NCBI GenBank assembly: GCA_030248195.1 | Contig: JASAND010008433.1 | Span: 25,839 to 89,838, forward strand | Length of the DNA stretch: 64,000 bases | Source of the DNA: Trissonchulus latispiculum | Taxonomy: Eukaryota > Nematoda > Enoplea > Enoplida > Ironidae | Direction: 5' to 3' | In this document: positions 44,601 to 55,258 of the stretch, in pieces | How positions within the stretch are numbered: position 1 is the stretch's first letter | Layout: the number at the start of each line of letters is the position of its first letter | Translations under genes and position numbers: made by a program | The notes under the pieces: model-generated | Databases searched by the model: none | What the model was told of the DNA's origin: nothing | Seen by the model: the letters and a program-made list of their open reading frames with translations, nothing else

Positions 44601-47600
44601 ATCGAAATATATTGAAGACAAACAATATTCCGGTTCCATCATTACTTACAATTACAAATCGAAGATTAAAACCAAAAATCAAATTTGCTGAAATTAAAAA
44701 TTTTATGATTGAACCTTGAACCGTGTGGACGAAAACAAAAAGTCTACCTTGTCTGCAAAGTCTCCTAAAGATCGAATATGGCGAAATTGAAAATTTTGTT
44801 GCTGAACCTTGAACCGAGTGAACGAAAACAAACTTCTACCAAAGTTTCCTCAATTGGTCTACATTTAAAAATTTGTAGTAAGTGGGGGAGTAAAAGAGAC
44901 CCGGTGTAGATCGCTCAATGCTCATCATTATAAAATTTATTAAATACTAAAACCTTTAATTTGTGTGCAAAAGCTCATTTCGACCACAATAGTGCACGCT
45001 CCTTACATGAAATAATTCTACCTTTTCATGCTTTTGATATCATTCTTATACGTACGTAAAATTTGTTTATCTTTCTTAACCTTAAAATTTATGAAATTTA
45101 ATTTTGATTTTGAATTTGGTCATGTGCCAAAAACGTATGCAAATATATATACATGTAAATTTATATAAACTCACTTAGTATGCTATCTCGTATACATAGT
45201 CATCGATGTGGATGGCATCTCTACGACGGGCTTTGTAGTGAGTACGTATTCTACATTATTGCGCGTATATATACCTATACTTATCCGTTGATGTGAATAG
45301 TAGGGACCTAGGGCGTACTCATGTAAATCCAAGAAACTCCACAGTACCCGATTTTTTACACTAAGTACTGTGGGGCGGTTAGTCCATTCCCTCCCACATA
45401 CATCCATTCATACATATATAAATACAACTCATATTATAGGGGTCGCTACCGCGACTCCTATGATTGATACTATGTACCAAACAGCATATAATCCATACTT
45501 ACGGTGAGCGGCTACGAGTTCGAGAGCGGCTATAAGAGCGGCGGCGAGGCGAACGAGACCTCGAACGGCTGCGGCGTCTAAATGTTCAATAATTCAATTA
45601 CGGTCACAAGAACGGCAAGTCCACTACAGTATTAATACAATTTAGCATCAACTATCAAATAAAAACTAGAAACACTAGTAACTGAAGGTATAAGTCAATA
45701 ATTTAATTCCACAGCGAAGTGCATAAAAACAAAATCTGGTTGCGGTTGCATAATATACTGACAGGAGCTCATTATCTCAAACAGCCAAACTCACTATCAG
45801 CAGTGCTGAATTCGTTGAAAAACGATGCAAAATAAGGGTCTGTTTGTTGGGTGAGATGAGTTTTGAAGAGAAATTTTTATGGATTTGCACGGTTGAGATG
45901 ATGTCATGTTTTTGAGGAAAGAGCGATGAAAACGCTGAGTGAGAGGAAGACGTCGCTTCGCTGCTGACAATGTTCATTCGAAACGCTGACGATGAATGCT
46001 GCACTGCACAGATGCACATCAATCACTATATCAGACAATGGGTTCAGTAAACAACAACAAGTAACAGAAATGTAAATACAAACAAAAATCAGGACAGGAA
46101 ATATATTTGTACCCAAAATGGTAATAAGGTGCCCGATTGTTTTTATCTATATATGTATGTATAGTCAGACATGGCATAAAACGATTTTTCAACAAGCCTC
46201 AAACTTTCACAAATTGTTGGTCAATCTGAAAGTTTTGCATGCAGGTTCCCGGCACTGTCCACTGTAGATTAATGTATAGAAATCCTTCCTAGCCCAACAA
46301 GTTCTGAGATTATTCAAAAAATAACTAGGTTTTTCTTACCCGAAAACTGAAAAGAAAAAGAAAACTTAAGAAAAAGTGGACAAAGTCTGAATGCAAAGGT
46401 GAAAATTTAGTTTAGTTTAAAAATGCACATATATACTAAATCAAATTTAGTACATGTAGTCACAAAATCAAAGTTATAATGAATCATTATACAGGGCATT
46501 TCCCCCCAGGGTTGGGGCCTCCCCCCCCAGGACTCTAAAGTGTCCGGAAAAATAGAGTTTTGAGGGTAAATTTTGATTTCTATTTATTTATTATTTGATT
46601 TTTAGGCATTTTTAAGCTACGTATTTTAAGCTTAAATTTAGGTTAAAAATAGTTAATTTTTTGGCTCAGCAGCAAAAAATGGCTATTTTTAAAGCATTTT
46701 TAAAAAATTGTTCTCCCCCCAGAAATCCGTGCCTCCCCCCCCCCCAGATCAGTGGGGGACCGCCGCCCAGAAATTTTTGCCTAGGAAAAAGCCAGGCCTC
46801 CCCCCAAGATTTTTGCTTCCTCCCCCCTGCATTTTTGGAGGCTCAAATTTTTGCCAAAATAGGCAAATTTTCCGCCTTCGCAGAAATAGCTATTTTTAGA
46901 TTAAATCCTGGCAGTTTTGAGAACTTTTTGAGTTTCACCATGCAAAATACGCCAAAATATCATTATTTGGCTCATTTTGCAAAAAAATCTTCCCGGGCCC
47001 TCGGTAAGCCCTCCCATCCCCCGGGAAAAAACCACTAAATATACCCTGTTATATAATGATTTTATCGATTTGAATAGTTCAAAATTCATACGCAAAATGG
47101 CCATTTTTGAAAAATATCAAAAATTGGTCATTTTGAATTAATTAACAACATTCCACGGCTAATTATATGCTTTTAAGCGTTTTAAATGCATAAAAACATG
47201 CAAATTTCTTCAAAAAGTTTTTGCAGGATTCGGACAATTTTTTCTTTGCGTTGAACAGAGGTGAAATTCTGCGGGTAAAGAAACAATGGTCAGATTTTGG
47301 AGCCCGCAGCAGAGGAGAGATACGGTGTCTTGCCTGTTCCTACTTTCAATACAAACCCATATGCAAAGTAAAGGAGCCAGGGGTCTCTGTATGCTACGAA
47401 GCTTAGATGTTTCGGTAGGATCCTTAGCGCTTGGCAGTAATTTGGGGGGCAACCTTGAATACATGCTGCAAACCTTCGAGCGGGCCTAAAGGTCTCTTAT
47501 TTACAGTGTGTGGCCCGCCCAGAGAGTGTCGCTATAATACCACACACTGGCTGCCTTCATAGGGCCTACCACGCTTAGAAAGGGCATTGTTTTTATGCCT

Positions 47601-50600
47601 TGTTTATTTTATCCCATGCCTGACTTACAAGTTTATAATCAATGAAATACAGATGAGGAAATAGGGGTGCATGAATGAGAATGACAACAAAAAGTCAGGT
47701 TTTAGAAAAATTACACATTTTCTTAGAAACACAAACACAGGCCTTACAGACACACAGGTTCTGTTCTGAAAAGCAGATTCACTATAATCCTAAAGCTAAC
47801 TAGCGTTCTGGCAAGCTTGGTCCACTTCCATAGTCCATCCTGACACGCTTAGAATACAGCCAAACACAACATCTCTGGGTATTTTTTACAGGGGAGATCC
47901 CAACCCGAAAATGCCTCCCTTGAAATCGCCCCTCCCGGGATATTTTTGCTTCAACCCTCCACCCCCAAGTTTTTGAGGGCCCAAATGTTTACCAAAAATA
48001 GGCAATTTTCAAAATTTCCGGCTCCGTCGGTGATTTTTCGTGGAGCTATTTTCAGCTTAAATCCTGGCAGTATTGAGAACTTTTGAGAGAAGCATACAAT
48101 GCAAAATACGCCAAAAAATACCATTTTATGGCTCATTTTTGCAAAACATCTTTCCCTCCACGGGAAAATCATAAAAAATACCCTGCACCTATAACTTATT
48201 TGTGCAAAGACGTATTCGGAGGGGCGGGTCCGGTCTGAGGACGAGGACGACTCTCAATTAATAGGCTAATTTAGCGTATATACATACGTATATAATCATC
48301 TTGATTTCAAAAAACTTGGTATTTCCGGCTATTAATGAATATATACGCACCTGCGACCCCGATCACGATCATCATAATCCCGCGATCCACGAAACTTGTC
48401 TCTGTTCCGGCGCAAACCATGCGACATTTCAACGCGAGCTCGGACACCAGCAATATAGCTAGAATAAACAACATACATACGGATGTACTGTATAGTCAGG
48501 TTCCCAAAAACAGTTGACAGTTTTTTGTCCAAACTTTGGCAGGGTGACCTGGGACAGTCCAATTAGGGTGTATATGCATAGGGCTCGGTCCGACACATAT
48601 GCCCACCTACACGCGCACCTACACCCTATACCACCTAGCCTCCCTCCGTGGCAATCATGAGTAAATAAAAAATTAGTGGTTTTTGGGAAGGATTCCCAAA
48701 AAACAGCGTTCCCAAATCAAAAACCACCCTCTTAACTACTGGCAGAGAACCCAATATTACCTATATATAGCCCATAACCGACCAATACTACACGGTACTT
48801 GGTGGAGCCCAAGGGTCTAGCCTGGGCACGGCAGCCCACGGCCCCGGCCAAACGCCTTAAGCCGACGTTAAGCAGATTTGGCACCCATTTAACGTGTAAT
48901 TTTCTTTAAGTATATATATACGTACTACACTATAAAATTTCTGAAGATGAAGACGTACCTGTAACAGCAGTCCACATCCCCAACTTGGACCCCTCGGGGA
49001 CCTAGGCCAAGTTGGGGACTATCACCAAAACCCTAACAAAACAACTGAAATTTTACGTAGAACCGTTTTATAATTAGTAAAACGCGTTTCCAGCGTGATT
49101 TACGCTGTAAATAGCAGTTATTAGCCAAGTCCAGTACTCCAAGAGACCAACTTGGGTCCGGACCAGGTTCAGGTTGTCTACGCCAGCCAAATCACCTCAA
49201 AGATTCCAAATGTATATAAGTTATTATGGTGTTTTTTGGGGTAAAAAGTTCTAAAACAGCGTTAATATCACCAGAAAAACAATTACGGTGGCTGCTGTGA
49301 CCTATTTCTCCGAACTGGATTTTTGGGAATTCGTTCCCAAAAAATATCGGGTGGCCCAGGCCACAGCGTAGGAGCCAGTGGGGCTGGGATATGTGGTGTC
49401 GTGAGTACTTGGGCACCTAAGCTACCAATCACAATTATGGACTTGGCGGATTTTCCGTTGTGGTTTTGAGACAATTTTTCCAACACCATGTCGAAAATAG
49501 TCTGAGGGTGGTTTTGGGGTGGTTGTCTTCTAGCTGACGCCCTGGCTATACCAGATAAGCTATATATATAACCCAAACTGATATATGGTATTACTAAGGT
49601 CTTCTACTTGGCTAGAAACGGTCGAAGTGCCTGGGAGATCTGGCACTAGTTTTCTTGGAAACTTTGTCACCGATTTTTTTGGGAACCTGACTATACAGTA
49701 CGGCTCAGCAAAAGCGTTCCACATCGTGATATCGCGAAGTTCGCGAAGTTTCGCGAACTGGACGCGATTTTCGCAAACTTAGGTGAAAATCGTGTTCATG
49801 ATGGCGAAATCGACCGTCATCGCGAAAAATATTGACGATTTTCGCGAACTTTGGCGAAAATCGCCATCATCAATCGCGAAGTCTGCGTAGACAAAATAGT
49901 TCGCGAAAAGTGGTTGACGATTTTCGCGAACTTTCGCGAAAATCACCATCATCAATCGCGAAGTCTGCGTAGACAAAATAGTTCGCGAAAAGTGGTTGAC
50001 GATTTTCGCGAACTTTCGCGAAAATCACCATCATCAATCGCGAAGTCTGCGTAGACAAACTAGTTCGCGAAAAGTGGTTGACGATTTTCGCGAACGTTCG
50101 CGTATACAAATATGTATACAAATAAAAATTATTCAAAAAGAAAACTTAAATTTCATTTTCTAAATAATCTTAAAGGAATCTCATATAGTAATGATATCTT
50201 ACATAATCAATCGGTAGATGTTTTATGGAAATTAGTGACTCAATGTTTGCACGCACAGAATGAGGTATAAGTGAATCTTTATGTATAACTTCACGAATGT
50301 CTGGAGTTGATCGCTAGGGGACGAAACGACCTTTAACTACAAAATTTAACTTGGGATAATTTAACTTAAAAATAACCTGATTGAAAGCCCCTGATGAGTC
50401 CCTCAATCGGGCTGGTCGGGCATAACAAGGCGATCCGTATATGAAAGTTCACCTTTATGTACCAAATATGTGTATGCAGTTACAATGCTTTTGGTTATGT
50501 GATTCTGTGAGAAATGAAGATGGATGCTACGGCTGATAACGATCGTAGTGGCTCAGATGAAACTATGGTTGAATATGAAACGGTGGTCCATAAAAATGGG

Positions 50601-51764
50601 TTTATTTGATAGTTTATGTACCTTTATTTATTGTAAGTTTGGTTTTGGTTTTTCTCTTTGTCACCGATTTTTTTGGGAACCTGACTATATATATACAAAA
50701 CAAAATATTCTTGCGGACTCTATTCGATATGCCATACCAGTCCTCCTTTCCAGACGCCTCTCAGACCTGGGCGGTAAAAATCTGAGACCTACGCAGACTG
50801 GAGGTCTTCGAAAGGCAGTGGGTCCGCAATATCTTAGGCATCAGACGACGGGATAGGGTACGTACCACCGAACTACAACATAATCCTGTGTCGACGGTTA
50901 CACTGCGATAGAAGCTTCGCTGGCTGGGACACGTTGCCCGGCCTGGACACTCCAGAACTGTGAGGCGTATCCTATCCCTATTCCCACAGCCAAATGGCGT
51001 AGACTTCCAGTGGCTGCGTTTATTATTTCAATACTGGCTTACTGCAACTGGGGGGGGGCCCTCCATTTGGAAGGCTCCCACATACACTCCGACCTCCCCC
51101 ATAACCCCAAAAATTGCCATTTTTTACCTTTTTACCCTAATTTCTCAAAAAATTTCCCGGCTACGCCGGAATTTCACCTAAATTCCCACTATTATAGCTT
51201 AAAAACACCAAAAATTAGTTATTTTTTAGTGATTTTTAGCTTTTTTACACAAAAAACCTAAAAATTTGTCAAAAAATATGCCCCCACCCCATTTTCGGTG
51301 AGCCCCCACATCCATTCATCATTTTTAGTTTCTGAACGTCATTTTCGTTTTTCGAATGCCAAAAATAAATATTTAAACAGTTTTGCTCTGACTTGAAGAA
51401 CCAAGAAAAGTTTTGAGAATGTATATACACATTTTTAGGGAAAAAGTTTCTGCTAAAACCACCATTTTAGCGAAAAAAGCAATCAGCGTAAATCTGTTGG
51501 AAATATATACAAGAACCAAAAATGCTCCTTCGTCGCATGTAAAATACATATGAGTACGAGTACTCTCAGGCAGGTGGTACAGACATAAAAACTAGCCTGT
51601 ATATATAATGCATAATATGAGTGGCGTTGAGGTTGTAAATTAAGGAAAACAAGTTGCAACCGCTTAAGCCTGTCCTACAACGAGGCTCATGTTGGCGTAT
51701 GTCATAATACGTATAATTTTCCGATATATGACCTTCATATAAATAGCACAAAAGCTTTATATAC

Positions 51765-51812
<48 letters not shown>

Positions 51813-54800
51813 TACATGGGCAATGAACTTGGCTCTAGCCTGCACAGCCTTCGAGCTCACTGCGCGGGGGGGGGTCAATTTTTAAATTTTTCACGATATG
51901 TGTCGACTGTAATTTTTACAATGCTCTGTTTTAGTCACGCATTTCTCAAGCCCCTTTCTCTGAAAGATTTGCTAACTTTAACGCAATCCTCTAAGATTTT
52001 GGTGAATCTCGCAAAAAACGCTAAAATTTTTATTCTCTTGTTTTACTTAGGTTGTGATTCCTTTTGGGTACATATTGTTGGTTGACGGTATAAATCAAGA
52101 TGAAATTTGACGAGACTTTGACCAAAATAAGTTCTTTTAGCATTCTAACACCCTCCGAACAATCCCGCTTCAAAATTTCGAGATTTACGTTTAGGACAGT
52201 TTTTGCTAATTTCTGACAGTTGAGCAGTAGCTGCATAGCTATAATCATTTTCATTCGAAAGATCTCGCTGAGCTCTCCATTTTTGTTGCTCTTTGAAGCA
52301 CCTTTTTAGCTTTTTTCTGTACTGAGATATAGCTGAGTTTCTTATTTTGGCGTTGAAAACTTATCCTTCTTTGCAGAAATCAAATAATCCGCCATTACGC
52401 AAGTTAGAGGGTTGCCACTTACTAGACGTGTTTTGCACGAAATACCCAGGGACCCTTATTTAGTTGCCAATGTCTAGCTAAAGTGGTCGCCTGCCAAAGT
52501 TGGGAAAAATAGGCAAAATCCAAGTTGAGCATACATTTTGGCTAATTTCTAATCCAGGTTTCATAATAACTAAAACAGGTCCCCAGCTATTTGATGGTAG
52601 AATCGAATGATGCTGCCGATGCCTCACGAAAAAACTTGCTTTAGTCTGCAAAAAATCTGAAAAATTAGATTACTTCTAAAATGCAGTTAAGTAATTTCCG
52701 AGAACTAGCGTTAGTTTCGTTGTATTCATTAGAAACAGAAAATGTTAAGCTTTATTTTGATATAAGAATGACTTCTTAACTCCAAGATATGAATGAGTAA
52801 TAAGGGTTCAAAGTTTATGTCTCCAAAAGGAATCACCGCCCTAAATAGCAAGGGAATTTTATGAATGCGGTTATAATTCATTCCGTTTTTAAAATTTAAT
52901 TAGCATTATTAGCCAAGGTATAATTAGTTTTCAAAAGTTGAAGCTATGAGATTTTCGATGAGATTAAGTCGTGATATTTTCATTTCAAGTAAGTATTACA
53001 ATCTAGAAAGGCGGTGGGAAAATCTTTAATGGAGACACTCAAATGTTTGGCTCCGGCATACAGGTGGAATTTTAACCAAACTGCTAGTGGGCGAGACAGT
53101 TGTGCAACTTTATGGTTTGGCAGAAATCAGTATGACAAACAGATGCAGCTGGGAAACATTAGCAAAAGAATATAGTAAAAAACAGCAAAAACAAAATAAT
53201 CGATTTTTTGCACAAATTCAATATCTAAAAAATAAATTATAAAGGAAGCGGCGGCAGCATGAAATCAATGTGCGATAAAGCTTAAGGAGAATTTCGCTCG
53301 AGCGTTGGCTTGACCAAACCCCGTTTTAAGGAAGAACATATAATCAAGAGCATGTAAGTAAAATAATAAATACGCAACTGCAGGTGGAACGACCAATGCA
53401 GAATGGAACAATTAAGAGGCGGGGTCGTAAAAAGGGCCGTATAAATTATAAAGCGGGTAGCGGTAAAATGTTTGCGACGGCAGATCTGTGGGGCAGAGCC
53501 CCCAGAATTTGAAGAATTTTTTGATTTTGCAATAAAACCTGTCTTCGGAACTTTAATTCCTTTCAGTTTGAAGAAACTAAAAATTGTTTTAAATTCTACA
53601 CATTTTTAAGCAAAACTAGCAATTTTCTCCGAAAAATCGGGTTCATTTCAAGATTTTCTTCATAAACGCAATATATAAATATGCCGTTAAAAATTAGAAA
53701 ATTCTTTGGTTTTTTACGAAATTTAAAGAAGTAGGAAACTGTTAGGTTTTTCCCCTTTTTTCTATTTTTCTTCTTAAGTTTTCATACGAATCGAATCGAA
53801 TCGTATGAAAACTAATTAAAGAGGTGCGAAAACCGTAGTTTTATGTGTTAAAGTCGCTAATACACGGCCTAAGCCTCAAAAACTGGAAGAAACTAAACAG
53901 CCTGAAATTGTTGGTCTTGGCCAGTCTCGGTCTCGGTACCCTGGTCTCGGTCTCATTCTCGGTCTCGGTAAGGTCTCGGTTTCGCCCAACCCTGATGCCA
54001 ATTGAAGGTTGCGTAGTTTTTGACTGCGTACCTTTAAGCGTTCGCCTCCGAACTGAACTTTAAGCTACAGGAGAATGCGCCGAGGGCTACCGCCATTCGT
54101 CATCAGAGGGATCCAGTACAATTTAGATTTCCTTTCAAATAACTGAAGTAATTTTAATTAAAGTAAGTACTGGTCGGGCCAAGCCTCTAAGAGACCCGAA
54201 TTTGTGATTCATTTATTTGTTGCACAGATATCATTAGAACGCATAAGGATATAAGGAAATAAATAAAATGCAGCAGTGCAAAGTCGGGTAAATAAGGGCA
54301 ATTTTTTGGGTAAAACTTGTTGTGCGGGGGTAAAAATTTGATTGTGCAGGAAAATATTTTAAGGCACTTTGATGCGCGGGGGTAAAAATTTTGTTGTGCG
54401 GGGATGACAATTTTGTTGCGCGGGGGTAAAAATTGTACTGAGCGAATTTGCTGCTCGAGTTAGAAATTTTGTTGCACGGGATAAATTTCTAATACTCTTT
54501 TGTTGCGCGGTGGTAAAATGTTTGCTGCGCGGGTCAAAATTTTGATGCGCTTTCTTGCGCGGGGGTAAAAATTGTACTGAGTGAATTTGCTGCTCGAGTT
54601 AGAAATGCTGTTGCACGGGATAAATTTCTAATACACTTTTGTTGCGCGGTGGTAAAATGTTTGCTGCGCGGGTCAAAATTTTGATGCGCTTTGTTGCGCG
54701 GGGGTAAAAATTGTACTGAGCGAATTTGCTGCTCGAGTTAGAAATTTTGTTGCACGGGATAAATTTCTAATACTCTTTTGTTGCGCGGTGGTAAAATGTT

Positions 54801-55186
54801 TGCTGCGCGGGTCAAAATTTTGATGCGCTTTGTTGCGCGGGGGTAAAAATTGTACTGAGTGAATTTGCTGCTCGAGTTAGAAATGCTGTTGCACGGGATA
54901 AATTTCTAATACACTTTTGTTGCGCGTTGGTAAAAAGTTTGTTGCGCGGGATAAACTTCTGATGCGTTTTGTTGCGCGAGGGTACAAATTTTGTTGTGCG
55001 GCGATAAAAAATTGCTGCACGGGATAAAATCTTGACGCTCTTTCGTGCGCGGGGTAAAACTTTTACTGCGCGGGGGTAATATTTCTGCTGCACACTGCGC
55101 GGGGGTAAGATTTCTACTGCGCACTGCGCGGGGTTAAATTTTTCCTAGCCTGCACATGTGCAGAAGTTGTGCAGGCATTGCCCATG

Positions 55187-55258
<72 letters not shown>

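Noticed and set aside
47227..47274. Plus-strand exon between TTTTTGCAG and GTAAAG
   Set aside because: Splice-like ends alone are common; there is no partner exon or protein match.
48780..48900. 5S rRNA-like sequence
   Set aside because: A few GC-rich words resemble 5S, but the internal control region order is not there on either strand.
50315..50410. Hammerhead ribozyme (GGGGACGAAAC and CTGATGAGTCCC present)
   Set aside because: The two core boxes occur in permuted order and could pair as stem II, but stems I and III do not form and no cleavage-site context is found.
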